From contig NZ_LBJC01000032.1 in assembly GCF_004114535.1 (NCBI RefSeq), positions 1 to 64,000 on the forward strand: a stretch of DNA of 64,000 nucleotides. The letters are read 5' to 3'. Position 1 is the stretch's first letter; each line of letters starts with the position of its first letter. A model generated the notes under the pieces. It had not been told where the DNA came from. It worked only from the letters and a program-made list of their open reading frames with translations, and searched no databases. A program made the position numbers and the translations under genes. This document shows, one piece after another, positions 51,576 through 61,049 of this stretch. The stretch is from Bradyrhizobium nanningense (GTDB lineage Bacteria > Pseudomonadota > Alphaproteobacteria > Rhizobiales > Xanthobacteraceae).

Positions 51576-52709
51576 ATGAGCGACGGCAGGACCGGACTGC
51601 AACTGCGTTCGCTGCTCAAGAAGAGCGGCGAGCTGGAATTGTCCCTCGTGAATGTCCCGACGCCGGAGCCGGCCGACGACGAGGTCGTGGTTCGGGTCGA
51701 GGCCACCCCGATCAACCCCTCCGACCTCGGGCTCCTGATCGGGCCCGCCGACATGTCGGCCGCCAAGGCCTCCGGCACCAAGGAGATGCCGGTCATCACC
51801 GCGACGATGCCGGAGGCCGCGATGCGAATGATGGGGGCCCGGCTCGATCAATCGCTGCCGGTCGGCAACGAGGGGGCCGGCACGGTGATCGGTGCCGGAT
51901 CGTCGGACGCGGCGAAAGCCCTGATGGGCAAGACCGTGTCGATGATCGGCGGTGCGATGTACACGCAATATCGCGTGCTGAAAGTGCGCGACGTCATGGA
52001 GCTGCCGGCGGGCACCACGGCGGCCGACGGCGCGTCCTGGTTCGTCAATCCGCTGACCGCGCTCGGCATGACCGAGACGATGCGGCGGGAGAACCACAAG
52101 GCGCTCGTGCACACCGCGGCTGCGTCCAATCTCGGCCAGATGCTCAACAAGGTCTGCATCAAGGACGGCATCGGCCTCGTCAACATCGTCAGGAGCAAGG
52201 AGCAGGCCGACATCCTGCACACGATCGGCGCCAAATACGTCGTGGATTCCAGCGCACCAAGCTTTACGGACGATCTTACCAATGCGCTGGTCGAGACCGG
52301 CGCCACGATCGCGTTCGATGCCATCGGCGGCGGCAAGCTGGCCAGCCAGATCCTGACCGCCATGGAAGTTGCGGCCAACAAGACCGCGAAGGAATACAGC
52401 CGCTATGGCTCCAACGTGTACAAGCAGGTCTACATCTACGGCAGCCTGGACAACCGTCCGACCGAATTGAGCCGGTCGTTCGGACTGACCTGGGGCGTCG
52501 GTGGTTGGCTGCTGACGCCGTTCCTCCAGAAGATCGGTCCGGCCGAGATCAGCCGCCTGCGCCAGCGCGTGGCGTCCGAGCTCAAGACCACCTTCGCCAG
52601 TCACTACACCAAGGTGGTGTCGCTGACCGAGGCGCTCGATCCCGCCAACATCGCCGTCTACGCCAAACGCGCCACCGGCGAAAAATTCCTCATCAACCCA
52701 AATAAATAA
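51576..52709 (+). CDS. Zinc-binding-type alcohol dehydrogenase / quinone oxidoreductase-like protein
   Basis: A 377-residue medium-chain dehydrogenase/reductase. The N-terminal GroES-like domain (EVVVRVEATPINPSDLGLL) precedes a Rossmann domain with ALVHTAAASNLGQMLNKVC. The structural and catalytic zinc Cys ligands are not evident, so it resembles the quinone-reductase (zeta-crystallin) branch. A strong GGGGAGGA Shine-Dalgarno precedes the start. It follows eno by 50 bp but is not part of the conserved eno-ftsB series and belongs with the next two genes as an accessory group. Confidence 0.88.
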   Translation: MSDGRTGLQLRSLLKKSGELELSLVNVPTPEPADDEVVVRVEATPINPSDLGLLIGPADMSAAKASGTKEMPVITATMPEAAMRMMGARLDQSLPVGNEGAGTVIGAGSSDAAKALMGKTVSMIGGAMYTQYRVLKVRDVMELPAGTTAADGASWFVNPLTALGMTETMRRENHKALVHTAAASNLGQMLNKVCIKDGIGLVNIVRSKEQADILHTIGAKYVVDSSAPSFTDDLTNALVETGATIAFDAIGGGKLASQILTAMEVAANKTAKEYSRYGSNVYKQVYIYGSLDNRPTELSRSFGLTWGVGGWLLTPFLQKIGPAEISRLRQRVASELKTTFASHYTKVVSLTEALDPANIAVYAKRATGEKFLINPNK

Positions 52710-52824
52710 TCGTGATGTGCGAGGGCACGTCACCGCAGGAAGGTCTTGCCTTCTGAGCAAAGCGGGAGATTATTTCGCCGCTATTGAATGCGGAAACCGC
52801 AAGGGCTCAGAAGGGGACCTCTCC

Positions 52825-53823
52825 ATGACCGATTTCAATCGTCGTCATCTGCTCGCAGGCGCCGCTGCCGCCGCTGCGGCTGCCGTGACCGGGCTTCGCC
52901 CGTCCATGATCAATGCCGCAGTGCCGCAAGCGGGGATGCAGGCGCCGGGCTTCTATCGCTACAAGGTCGGCAGCTACGAATGCACCTCGATCAACGACGG
53001 CGCGCGCACATTTCCGATGCCGGACAAGTTCGTCGCCAATCTGTCGAAGGACGAAGCGCTGGCCGCGGGCGCGGCGGCCTACATGCCGAAGGGCATGGTC
53101 ACGGTGCCGTTCAACCCGCAACTCGTCAATACCGGCTCCAAGCTTGTCCTGATCGACACCGGCAACGGCATTGCGAATTTCGAGGCGAGCAAGGGTGCGG
53201 TCGGCCGCACGCTGCAAAACCTCCAGGCTGCAGGCGTCGAGGCGAAGAACATCGACGTCGTGCTGCTCTCGCATCTGCACCCCGATCACACCAACGGCAT
53301 TCGCCTTGCCGACGGCGCGCTCGCGTTCCCCAATGCGGAGATCATGGTGCCGGGCAAGGACTGGGAATTCTGGACCAGCGAGGACAACGCGGCCAAGGCC
53401 GAGTCCAATCCGATGATGAAGAACTACTTCGCCAACGTGAAGAAGACCTTTGCCGGCCTGGAGTCCAAGGTCACCAAATACGAGTGGGGTAAGGAGGTCG
53501 CGCCGGGCATCACCTCGATCGCAACGCCGGGCCATACGCCGGGCCACACCTCGTTCGCGGTCGCATCGGGCGATGCCAAGGTGCTGATCCAGTCCGACGT
53601 CACCAACATTCCGGAATTCTTCCTGCGCAATCCCGACTGGCACGTGATGTTCGACAACGATGCCGCGCTGGCGCAGGAGACGCGCCACAAGTTCTACGAC
53701 ATGGCGGCGGCGGAGAAAGCGACCGTGATCGGCTTCCACTTCACGTTCCCGTCGGTCGGCCACGTCGAGAAGGACGGCGCCAAATATCGCCTGATCCCGT
53801 CGGCCTGGAATCCGACGATCTGA
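52825..53823 (+). CDS. Exported MBL-fold metallo-hydrolase
   Basis: A 332-residue metallo-beta-lactamase-fold enzyme with a Tat-like leader (DFNRRHLLAG, then an Ala-rich core to about residue 30). The zinc site is LLSHLHPDHTNGI near residue 150, with GHTPGHTSF and QSDVTN downstream. It is similar to quorum-quenching or methyl-parathion-hydrolase-type MBL proteins, but the substrate is not assignable. The start at 52825 is set by the leader and the upstream AAGGGGA. Confidence 0.9.
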   Translation: MTDFNRRHLLAGAAAAAAAAVTGLRPSMINAAVPQAGMQAPGFYRYKVGSYECTSINDGARTFPMPDKFVANLSKDEALAAGAAAYMPKGMVTVPFNPQLVNTGSKLVLIDTGNGIANFEASKGAVGRTLQNLQAAGVEAKNIDVVLLSHLHPDHTNGIRLADGALAFPNAEIMVPGKDWEFWTSEDNAAKAESNPMMKNYFANVKKTFAGLESKVTKYEWGKEVAPGITSIATPGHTPGHTSFAVASGDAKVLIQSDVTNIPEFFLRNPDWHVMFDNDAALAQETRHKFYDMAAAEKATVIGFHFTFPSVGHVEKDGAKYRLIPSAWNPTI

Positions 53824-54002
53824 CCGGGTGGGACGTCTGTGCCAGAGATCAGGCCGCCGCATGGCGGCCTGATTGTTTTGGGCGACCATCTGCTTTCGCG
53901 AAACACAGCGTTTCCAAATCGGGTCAGTTCATGCACTTGCATCAATTGGCCCGGATCGCTTAAGTGGCCCGGCACTTCCCCTCAAGGTTTCAAGGACACC
54001 TC

Positions 54003-54554
54003 ATGGCTCACACCATCGTCACGATCGCCGGCAGCCTGCGCAAGGAGAGCTTTTCGCTGAAGATCGCCAACGCGCTCGCCAAGCTCGCGCCTGATACGCT
54101 GAAGCTCGAGGTTATCACGCCGGCGGGGATCTCGTTCTTCAATCAGGACCTTGAGGGTGCACCGCCCGCGGACTGGCTGGCCTTCCGCGACAAGCTTCAG
54201 AAATCGAACGGCGTCCTGTTCGTCACCCCCGAATACAATCGCTCGATCCCGGGCGTCCTCAAGAACGCCATCGACGTCGCCTCGCGTCCCTATGGCAAGA
54301 GCTCGCTCCTCGGCAAGCCGGTCGGCATCATCTCGAACTCGCCGGGACCGCTTGGCGGCGTCAGCGCGGCCAAGCATCTGCAGAATATCCTGCCGGGCAT
54401 TTCCGGTCTGCTGCTCCAGCAGCCGGAAATCTACCTCAACGCCGTCGGCGATGCGTTTGATGCGGACGGCAACCTGATCAAGGACTCCCTGAAGACGGTG
54501 CTGCAGCAGTACATCGGCGCCTTCGCCGCGCACGTGGCGAAGAACCAAGGCTGA
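54003..54554 (+). CDS. NADPH-dependent FMN reductase
   Basis: A 183-residue flavodoxin-like reductase. The FMN-phosphate loop is AGSLRKESFSLKIAN near residue 8, and the TPEYNRSIPGVLKNAIDVASR motif is characteristic of the ChrR/YieF/azoreductase group. It may reduce quinones, azo dyes or chromate. It is monocistronic or the last of the accessory trio after eno. A long inverted repeat follows. Confidence 0.93.
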   Translation: MAHTIVTIAGSLRKESFSLKIANALAKLAPDTLKLEVITPAGISFFNQDLEGAPPADWLAFRDKLQKSNGVLFVTPEYNRSIPGVLKNAIDVASRPYGKSSLLGKPVGIISNSPGPLGGVSAAKHLQNILPGISGLLLQQPEIYLNAVGDAFDADGNLIKDSLKTVLQQYIGAFAAHVAKNQG

Positions 54555-54569
54555 GCACGTACTCTCTCC

Positions 54570-54654
54570 GTCATGGCCGGGCTTGTCCCGGCCATCCACG
54601 TCTTTGCGGATCAAGACCAAGAACGTGGATGGCCGGGACAAGCCCGGGCATGAC
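54570..54654. repeat. Long inverted repeat (GTCATGGCCGGGCTTGTCCC type)
   Basis: Arms of about 32 bp at 54570-54601 and 54623-54654 are inverted with near-perfect pairing around a 21-nt centre. The same sequence style is very common between Bradyrhizobium genes. It lies between the FMN reductase and ftsB. Confidence 0.85.
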
Positions 54655-54710
54655 GACAGGTGGGGGCTTGAATTAGCACTCCCTTAACCAACCTGTCCCA
54701 TCTTCCCAGG

Positions 54711-55028
54711 ATGGTCTCCCGCGCACGCCTGAAATCGATCCTGACCGGACTTGCCCTCTACGCGATGGCGGCCGCGATCGTCGGCTATTTCGGCATCAAC
54801 GCCTATACCGGCAAATACGGCCTCAACGCCCGTCAGGAACTCGACCAGGAGATCATCGCACTGACCAGCGAACTGGCCCAGCTCAAGCGCGAGCGCGCCA
54901 AGAGCGAGCAGCGGGTGTCGCTGCTGCGGTCCGAGCGGATCGACCCCGACATGCTGGACGAGCGGGCGCGCTTCCAGCTCGACTATGTCAATCCGCGCGA
55001 TTTGGTTCGGATGATCCCGGCGAAGTAG
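54711..55028 (+). CDS. ftsB: FtsB/DivIC-type septum formation initiator
   Basis: A 105-residue bitopic membrane protein. A transmembrane helix at about residues 10-30 is followed by a coiled coil (QELDQEIIALTSELAQLKRERAK) and the short conserved LDERARFQLDYVNPRDLV region. It links FtsL and FtsQ in the divisome. Its place between eno and pdhA is conserved in alphaproteobacteria, which supports the call. Confidence 0.92.
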   Translation: MVSRARLKSILTGLALYAMAAAIVGYFGINAYTGKYGLNARQELDQEIIALTSELAQLKRERAKSEQRVSLLRSERIDPDMLDERARFQLDYVNPRDLVRMIPAK

Positions 55029-55184
55029 CGTTTTCCGCAAGCTTCGAAACCGACACGAAAGCCGCTGCCGAAATCCGACCATTGTGCCCGCGGCTCCTGC
55101 GAAGGTCGTAAGTCCGAAACCTGCCGGTTGCCTTGACGGCAGCGTCGCGACGGGCTCATGGCTTTCCGTGGCGCTCTTTCGAAG

Positions 55185-55198
55185 TTGACGCAGATCAA
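55185..55198. promoter_or_regulatory. FNR/FixK-type box TTGAC-N4-ATCAA
   Basis: TTGACGCAGATCAA has the TTGA and TCAA half-sites at the spacing of FNR/FixK family operators (consensus TTGAT-N4-ATCAA), with one mismatch in the less conserved flank. It lies 48 bp upstream of the GAF-Fis regulator start. It suggests oxygen- or redox-dependent control. Confidence 0.55.
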
Positions 55199-55245
55199 AC
55201 AGGTGGCGCCGGCACGTTCTAGTCTGTCATCCGGAGGAAACTGTG

Positions 55246-56205
55246 ATGAATGGGTCGGTGCCCCGGCATCACGCGGCCCGTGTCGAGGCCGCCATCGCGT
55301 CAGGCCAGGCGGCACGATCCGCGCTCGTGGCCTCGTGGCGCCGTTCGTCCAGATTGCATCATCTCGATCCCGGCGGCCGCACCTCGCCGATACGGCTGAC
55401 CGAAACCGAGCTGCACCAGGCGCGCGAGCGCGTCGCGCCGCTTCTGGCTGCCGCGCAAGGCGCGATGGACCGGCTGTATCAGGCCGTTGGCGCCAGCGGC
55501 TGCTGCGTGCTGCTTGCCGACGGCGAGGGTGTGCCGGTCGATCGTCGCGGCACAGCGGCGGATGACGCGACGTTTCAGTCCTGGGGCCTGTGGACCGGTG
55601 CGCTCTGGAGCGAGGAGCACGAAGGCACCAACGGCATCGGCACCTGTCTCGTCGAGCAGCGTGCGCTGACGATCGACCGCGACCAGCATTTCTTCGCCCG
55701 CAACACGCTTCTGAGTTGCACCGCGGTTCCGATCTACGACCATGAGGCGGCGCTTGCCGGCGTGCTCGACGTCTCCTCCTGCCGCGCCGACCGGACCGAT
55801 GCATTTTCCAGTCTGATCGCGCTCGCGGCGGGCGAGGCGGCCAAGCGGATCGAAGCCGATCTGTTCCGTAAGGCGTTCGCCCATGCCCGCATCGTGCTGA
55901 CGCAGGCCGCGGACGGTCAATGCGGGGGACTCGTCGCGGTCAATGCGGACGATCTCGTGATCGGCGCGACCCGCTCCGCCCGGCTGGCGCTCGGAATTGC
56001 CCCTGGCCGGGCATTGCAGCCGGTACCCGCAGCCGATCTGCTCGGCGGCGATACCGCGCGCGATCATCTTGCCAGCGGTCAGCGCGCCGTGGTGCAGCGG
56101 GCGTTGCTCCGCGCCGGCGGCAATGTCTCGGCGGCCGCCAAGGCCCTCGGCGTCAGCCGGGCCACGCTGCATCGGAAGCTGAAGCGGTTCGAGCTGAACC
56201 ACTGA
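55246..56205 (+). CDS. GAF domain - Fis helix-turn-helix regulator (AcoR-like without AAA+)
   Basis: A 319-residue regulator. The N-terminal part (about residues 60-205) is a GAF-type sensor as in AcoR, with WSEEHEGTNGIGTCLVEQRA and TLLSCTAVPIYDHEAALAG. The C-terminus (about 275-319) is a Fis-type HTH, ALLRAGGNVSAAAKALGVSR then ATLHRKLKRF. The central sigma-54 AAA+ ATPase domain of true AcoR is missing, so it cannot remodel sigma-54 polymerase. ATG 55246 has GGAGG at ideal distance; GTG 55243 is possible. It precedes an aldehyde dehydrogenase gene and a strong palindrome. Confidence 0.9.
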   Translation: MNGSVPRHHAARVEAAIASGQAARSALVASWRRSSRLHHLDPGGRTSPIRLTETELHQARERVAPLLAAAQGAMDRLYQAVGASGCCVLLADGEGVPVDRRGTAADDATFQSWGLWTGALWSEEHEGTNGIGTCLVEQRALTIDRDQHFFARNTLLSCTAVPIYDHEAALAGVLDVSSCRADRTDAFSSLIALAAGEAAKRIEADLFRKAFAHARIVLTQAADGQCGGLVAVNADDLVIGATRSARLALGIAPGRALQPVPAADLLGGDTARDHLASGQRAVVQRALLRAGGNVSAAAKALGVSRATLHRKLKRFELNH

Positions 56206-56225
56206 GCCGCGCCGTATCTCTCAGC

Positions 56226-56340
56226 CGTCATCGCGAGGAGCCTGCGACAAAATTGCGAAGCAATTTTGCGCTGGCGACGAAGCAATCCAGAGCCCCTCCA
56301 TGGAAAGATTCTGGATTGCTTCGCTGCGCTCGCAATGACG
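56226..56340. repeat. Composite inverted intergenic repeat
   Basis: Outer arms CGTCATCGCGAG / CTCGCAATGACG and inner arms GACGAAGCAATCCAGA / TCTGGATTGCTTCGCTG are inverted. The AAGCAATCCAGA style is widely dispersed in Bradyrhizobium-type genomes. An additional short hairpin (AAATTGCGAAGCAATTT) lies inside. Confidence 0.75.
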
Positions 56341-56384
56341 CCGTGGAAGCTGCCAGCTCTCAATCTCGCACTGCCTTGCCCCCC

Positions 56385-56410
56385 GACCTGTCGCAGAACT
56401 GCGACAGGTC
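56385..56410. promoter_or_regulatory. Perfect 26-bp palindrome upstream of the aldehyde dehydrogenase
   Basis: GACCTGTCGCAG (56385-56396) and CTGCGACAGGTC (56399-56410) are exact reverse complements with a 2-bp centre. It lies 114 bp upstream of the aldehyde dehydrogenase start. No T-run follows, so it is not a terminator. It is the best candidate operator for the Fis-type HTH of the preceding regulator. Confidence 0.6.
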
Positions 56411-56523
56411 TGCTCCGCCATCGCTCCTACCTGGGCTGACAAAAAACACCTCTCGCATCATCGTCCGCGCAAGTCGCGGGCCACGCGACGAATTGCGCAA
56501 ATAGCAATCAACGGGAGTGATCA

Positions 56524-58041
56524 ATGAACAAGGTGGAATTCCTCAATCTCACGAAGAATCCCTTCGCCGCGAGCTACGACAATTTCATCGGCGGCAAATG
56601 GGTGGCCCCGCGTTCCGGCAAGTACTTCGACAACGTCTCCCCGGTGACCGGCCAGGTCGTCTGCAAGATCGCGCGCTCCGACGCGCAGGACATCGAGGCC
56701 GCGCTCGATGCGGCGCATGCGGCCAAGGGCGCCTGGGGACGGACCAGCGTCGTGGAACGCGCGATCATCCTCAACAAGATCGCCGATCGCATGGAAGAGA
56801 ACCTCGAGCGGCTCGCGATCGCCGAAACTTGGGACAACGGCAAGCCGATCCGCGAGACCCGCGCTGCCGACCTGCCGCTGGCGATCGACCACTTCCGCTA
56901 TTTCGCCGGCGTCGTGCGCGGCCAGGAAGGCACGATCGGCGAGATCGATGATGACACCGTCGCCTACCACTTCCACGAGCCGCTCGGCGTCGTCGGCCAG
57001 ATCATTCCCTGGAACTTCCCGTTGCTGATGGCCTGCTGGAAGCTCGCGCCCGCGCTCGCCGCCGGCAATTGCGTGGTGCTCAAGCCGGCCGAACAGACCC
57101 CTGCATCGATCCTGGTCTGGGCCGATATCATCGGCGACCTCCTGCCGCCCGGCGTCCTCAACATCGTCAACGGCTTCGGCCTCGAAGCTGGCAAGCCGCT
57201 GGCATCCAGCCCGCGCATCGCCAAGATCGCCTTCACCGGCGAGACCACGACGGGCCGGCTGATCATGCAATATGCCAGCCAGAATCTTATCCCGGTCACG
57301 CTCGAACTCGGCGGCAAGTCGCCGAACATCTTCTTCAAGGACGTGCTGGCCGAGGATGACGATTTCTTCGACAAGGCGATCGAAGGCTTCGTGATGTTCG
57401 CTCTGAACCAGGGCGAGGTCTGCACCTGTCCGAGCCGGGCTCTGATCCATGAGTCGATCTACGAGCGTTTCATGGAGCGAGCGCTCAAGCGCGTTGCCGC
57501 CATCGTCCAGGGCGACCCGCGCGATGCCGCGACCATGATCGGCGCGCAGGCCTCCGGCGAGCAGTTGGAGAAAATTCTTTCCTACATCGACATCGGCAAG
57601 CAAGAAGGTGCCAAGATCCTGGCCGGCGGCGCGCGTGCGAAGCTTTCCGGCGATCTTGCCGGCGGCTTCTACGTCCAGCCCACGGTGTTCCACGGTCACA
57701 ACAAGATGCGGATCTTCCAGGAGGAGATCTTCGGACCGGTCGTGTCGGTCACGACGTTCAAGACCGATGAAGAAGCGCTGTCGATCGCCAACGACACGCT
57801 CTACGGCCTCGGGGCCGGCATCTGGAGCCGCGACGCCAACCGCTGCTACCGCTTCGGCCGCGCCATCCAGGCGGGCCGGGTCTGGACCAACTGCTACCAC
57901 GCCTATCCCGCGCACGCGGCATTCGGCGGCTATAAGCAGTCGGGCATCGGGCGCGAGACCCACAAGATGATGCTCGATCACTATCAGCAGACCAAGAACC
58001 TCCTGGTCAGCTATAGCCCGAAGAAGCTCGGTTTCTTCTGA
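56524..58041 (+). CDS. Aldehyde dehydrogenase (AcoD/ExaC-like)
   Basis: A 505-residue NAD-dependent aldehyde dehydrogenase. [20 protein letters not shown] is near residue 163, the general-base Glu is in [12 protein letters not shown] near residue 260, and the catalytic Cys in [13 protein letters not shown] near residue 300. It is close to the acetaldehyde dehydrogenases of acetoin and ethanol oxidation (AcoD, ExaC). It follows a GAF-Fis regulator and is followed by a DUF779 protein, an association also known for other acetaldehyde dehydrogenase genes. Confidence 0.95.
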   Translation: MNKVEFLNLTKNPFAASYDNFIGGKWVAPRSGKYFDNVSPVTGQVVCKIARSDAQDIEAALDAAHAAKGAWGRTSVVERAIILNKIADRMEENLERLAIAETWDNGKPIRETRAADLPLAIDHFRYFAGVVRGQEGTIGEIDDDTVAYHFHEPLGVVGQIIPWNFPLLMACWKLAPALAAGNCVVLKPAEQTPASILVWADIIGDLLPPGVLNIVNGFGLEAGKPLASSPRIAKIAFTGETTTGRLIMQYASQNLIPVTLELGGKSPNIFFKDVLAEDDDFFDKAIEGFVMFALNQGEVCTCPSRALIHESIYERFMERALKRVAAIVQGDPRDAATMIGAQASGEQLEKILSYIDIGKQEGAKILAGGARAKLSGDLAGGFYVQPTVFHGHNKMRIFQEEIFGPVVSVTTFKTDEEALSIANDTLYGLGAGIWSRDANRCYRFGRAIQAGRVWTNCYHAYPAHAAFGGYKQSGIGRETHKMMLDHYQQTKNLLVSYSPKKLGFF

Positions 58042-58048
58042 TCGACTA

Positions 58049-58088
58049 GCAGGGCGGCGCAATCCATTCTCCCATTGCGCCGCCCTGC
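58049..58088 (+). terminator. Strong hairpin between aldehyde dehydrogenase and DUF779 gene
   Basis: A perfect 15-bp stem (58049-58063 with 58074-58088) and 10-nt loop lie in a 67-bp gap. No T-run follows, so it may attenuate or process the transcript rather than terminate it. Confidence 0.5.
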
Positions 58089-58108
58089 GTACTGGCGGGG
58101 CACGGCTC

Positions 58109-58453
58109 ATGCACGACAAGGTCAGCGCCACGGACGCAGCGCTCGAGCTCCTGGCCGAGATCTGTGCGGATCACGGCCCCGTCCTATTTCATCAGTCCGG
58201 CGGTTGCTGCGACGGCTCGTCGCCGATGTGCTATCCGGCCGGCGAGCTCGTCATCGGTGAGACCGACGTACTGCTTGGTTATATCGGCGGCATGCCGTTC
58301 TATATCAGCGGCCCGCAATTCGAGGCTTGGAAGCACACCGACCTCATCATTGATGTCGTTGCCGGGCGCGGCGGAATGTTCTCATTGGACAACGGACGGG
58401 AGAGGAGGTTCTTGACCCGGTCCCGAATCTGTTCGCGCGGCGGCGGCGATTAG
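58109..58453 (+). CDS. DUF779 family protein
   Basis: A 114-residue protein of the DUF779 family. The Cys-rich core FHQSGGCCDGSSPMCYPAG is near residues 27-45, then DVLLGYIGGMPFYIS. The two adjacent Cys and a third nearby suggest metal or redox chemistry, but no activity is established. The family is commonly encoded next to aldehyde dehydrogenases, as here. The C-terminal 15 residues look less conserved. Confidence 0.9.
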   Translation: MHDKVSATDAALELLAEICADHGPVLFHQSGGCCDGSSPMCYPAGELVIGETDVLLGYIGGMPFYISGPQFEAWKHTDLIIDVVAGRGGMFSLDNGRERRFLTRSRICSRGGGD

Positions 58454-58605
58454 ATTTGTTGCCCGATCAGCGCCAAAGATTTTCCAATATTTCGACCACG
58501 TTGCAGTGCGGCATAATGAAAGTCGTGCCATGTCGCCGCGGTGCTTTCCAAGGGCGTTTGACTTGGGTTAGAGAGGGCGAGAGTTTTCTCTGACCCGGAA
58601 TTCCT

Positions 58606-59628
58606 ATGGCCGCACCCAAGAAAGCCGCCGCAAGCACTCCACAGGACAAGACCGACGGCGGTTCGCCTCCAGAATTCACCAGGGAGCAGGAGCTCAAGGC
58701 GCTCCGCGACATGCTCCTGATCCGGCGGTTCGAGGAAAAGGCCGGCCAGCTCTACGGCATGGGCGCGATCGGCGGTTTCTGCCACCTCTATATCGGTCAG
58801 GAGGCCGTGGTGGTCGGCATGCAGATGGCCCTGAAACAGGGCGATCAGGTCATCACCGGCTATCGCGATCACGGCCACATGCTCGCCACCGGCATGGACG
58901 CCAACGGCGTCATGGCCGAGCTCACGGGCCGCCGCGGCGGCTATTCCAAGGGCAAGGGCGGCTCCATGCACATGTTCAGCAAGGAGAAGCACTTTTACGG
59001 CGGCCACGGCATCGTCGGCGCCCAGGTCTCGCTCGGGACGGGCCTCGCCTTCGCCAATCACTATCGCGGCAGCGACAATGTCAGCGTCACCTATTTCGGC
59101 GACGGTGCGGCTAATCAGGGCCAGGTCTATGAGAGCTTCAACATGGCGGAGCTCTGGAAGCTGCCGGTGATCTACGTCATCGAGAACAACCGCTACGCCA
59201 TGGGCACCTCGGTCTCGCGCGCCTCGGCACAGCAGGATTTCTCCAAGCGCGGCGCGTCCTTCAACATCCCCGGCAAGCAGGTCGACGGCATGGACGTCCG
59301 CGCCGTGAAGGCTGCGGGCGAGGAGGCGGCGGCCTGGTGCCGCGCCGGCAAGGGCCCCTACATCCTGGAGATGCAGACCTACCGCTATCGCGGCCACTCG
59401 ATGTCCGACCCTGCAAAATATCGCACACGCGAGGAGGTCGAGAAGGTCCGCCACGACCAGGACCCGATCGAGCAGGTGCGCAACCGCCTGTTGGCCGCCA
59501 AGGTCGGTGAGGCCGATCTCAAGGCGATCGACGCCGAGGTACGCGACATCGTCAACGCCTCCGCCGATTTCGCCCAGCATGATCCCGAGCCGGATGCCGC
59601 CGAGCTCTGGACCGACGTTTACCGCTGA
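58606..59628 (+). CDS. pdhA: Pyruvate dehydrogenase E1 component, alpha subunit
   Basis: A 340-residue thiamine-diphosphate enzyme subunit. [20 protein letters not shown] is near residue 35, and the ThDP motif runs from [12 protein letters not shown] (GDG) near residue 165 to the NN of [10 protein letters not shown]. The phosphorylation loop region [15 protein letters not shown] is conserved. It decarboxylates pyruvate together with PdhB. It opens the pdhA-pdhB-pdhC-lpdA operon. Confidence 0.98.
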   Translation: MAAPKKAAASTPQDKTDGGSPPEFTREQELKALRDMLLIRRFEEKAGQLYGMGAIGGFCHLYIGQEAVVVGMQMALKQGDQVITGYRDHGHMLATGMDANGVMAELTGRRGGYSKGKGGSMHMFSKEKHFYGGHGIVGAQVSLGTGLAFANHYRGSDNVSVTYFGDGAANQGQVYESFNMAELWKLPVIYVIENNRYAMGTSVSRASAQQDFSKRGASFNIPGKQVDGMDVRAVKAAGEEAAAWCRAGKGPYILEMQTYRYRGHSMSDPAKYRTREEVEKVRHDQDPIEQVRNRLLAAKVGEADLKAIDAEVRDIVNASADFAQHDPEPDAAELWTDVYR

Positions 59629-59657
59629 ACGCGCGCAAGCTTTCGTTTGGAGAAGAT

Positions 59658-61046
59658 ATGCCAATTCAAGTGCTGATGCCCGCGTTGTCGCCCACGATGG
59701 AGAAGGGCAATCTCGCCAAGTGGCTGAAGAAAGAGGGCGAGACGATCAAGTCCGGCGACGTCATCGCCGAGATCGAGACTGATAAGGCGACGATGGAGGT
59801 CGAGGCGACCGATGAGGGGACGCTCGGCAAGATCCTGATCCCCGAGGGGACCGCCGACGTCGCCGTGAACACGCCGATCGCGACCATCCTCGCGGACGGC
59901 GAGAGCGCGGCGGATCTCGCCAAGGCGCCCGCGCCGGCCCAGCAGGAGAAAGCCGCGGAATCGGCAGCCCCGGCCGCCGCAAAGGCCGAAGCACCTCGGC
60001 CCAAAGCCGCTCCCGCGCCGCAGGCCGTCGCTGAACCCGATCCGGAAGTGCCCGCTGGCACCGAGATGATCACGCAGACCATCCGTGAAGCGCTGCGCGA
60101 TGCCATGGCCGAGGAAATGCGCCGCGATGCGGATGTCTTCGTGATGGGCGAGGAGGTCGCCGAATATCAGGGCGCCTACAAGGTCACGCAAGGGTTGCTC
60201 CAGGAGTTCGGCGCCAAGCGCGTCATCGATACCCCGATCACCGAGCACGGCTTTGCCGGCGTCGGCATCGGCGCCGCGATGACAGGCCTCAAGCCCATCG
60301 TCGAGTTCATGACTTTCAACTTCGCCATGCAGGCGATCGACCAGATCATCAACTCGGCGGCCAAGACGCTCTATATGTCCGGCGGCCAGATGGGCTGCTC
60401 GATCGTATTTCGCGGCCCGAACGGAGCCGCCGCCCGCGTCGCCGCCCAGCACAGCCAGGACTATTCGGCCTGGTACTCCAACGTTCCCGGCCTCAAGGTC
60501 GTCGCCCCGTTCTCGGCGGCCGATTACAAGGGCCTGCTCAAGGCCGCGATCCGCGACCCCAATCCGGTGATCTTCCTCGAGAACGAGGTGCTCTACGGTC
60601 ACACCGGCGAAGTCCCCAAGCTCGACGACTTCGTGATCCCGATCGGCAAGGCCCGCATCGTGCGCTCCGGCAGCCACGTCACCATCATCTCCTGGTCGAA
60701 CGGCATGACCTACGCGCTCAAGGCCGCCGACGAGCTCGCCAAGGACGGCATCGAGGCCGAGGTGATCGATCTGCGCACGCTGCGCCCGATGGACACCGAG
60801 ACCATCGTCAACTCGGTCAAGAAGACCGGCCGTGCCGTGACGGTGGAAGAGGGCTGGGCCCAGAGCGGCGTCGGCGCCGAGATCGCCGCGCGCATCATGG
60901 AGAACGCGTTCGATTATCTGGACGCGCCTGTTACGCGCGTCTCCGGCAAGGACGTGCCGATGCCCTATGCCGCAAATTTGGAGAAGCTCGCGCTGCCCTC
61001 GGCGGCGGAAGTCGTCGAGGCCGCCAAAGCCGTCTGCTACAGGTAG
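59658..61046 (+). CDS. pdhB: Pyruvate dehydrogenase E1 component, beta subunit with lipoyl domain
   Basis: A 462-residue subunit with an extra N-terminal lipoyl domain (residues 1-78, lipoyl Lys in [11 protein letters not shown]), an Ala/Pro linker (about 80-130) and a transketolase-like E1-beta body. The body contains [20 protein letters not shown] and [14 protein letters not shown]1-beta lipoylation is an alphaproteobacterial trait. The lipoyl domain is nearly identical to that of PdhC two genes downstream. Confidence 0.97.
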   Translation: MPIQVLMPALSPTMEKGNLAKWLKKEGETIKSGDVIAEIETDKATMEVEATDEGTLGKILIPEGTADVAVNTPIATILADGESAADLAKAPAPAQQEKAAESAAPAAAKAEAPRPKAAPAPQAVAEPDPEVPAGTEMITQTIREALRDAMAEEMRRDADVFVMGEEVAEYQGAYKVTQGLLQEFGAKRVIDTPITEHGFAGVGIGAAMTGLKPIVEFMTFNFAMQAIDQIINSAAKTLYMSGGQMGCSIVFRGPNGAAARVAAQHSQDYSAWYSNVPGLKVVAPFSAADYKGLLKAAIRDPNPVIFLENEVLYGHTGEVPKLDDFVIPIGKARIVRSGSHVTIISWSNGMTYALKAADELAKDGIEAEVIDLRTLRPMDTETIVNSVKKTGRAVTVEEGWAQSGVGAEIAARIMENAFDYLDAPVTRVSGKDVPMPYAANLEKLALPSAAEVVEAAKAVCYR

Positions 61047-61049
61047 ATC

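Larger units (their letters stand above)
56206..56523. other. Intergenic region with a repeat and a palindrome
   Basis: This 318-bp gap holds a dispersed-repeat-like inverted element (56226-56340) and a perfect 26-bp palindrome (56385-56410). No gene. No -24/-12 sigma-54 promoter could be recognised before the aldehyde dehydrogenase. Confidence 0.6.

Noticed and set aside
56411-56523. Possible sigma-54 (-24/-12) promoter before the aldehyde dehydrogenase
   Set aside because: A TTGC exists near 56493-56500, but the GG element is not at the required distance, and the regulator lacks the AAA+ domain needed for sigma-54 activation.
56521-58131. 536-codon minus-strand open frame opposite the aldehyde dehydrogenase
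   Set aside because: Shadow frame; the aldehyde dehydrogenase motifs are complete on the plus strand.
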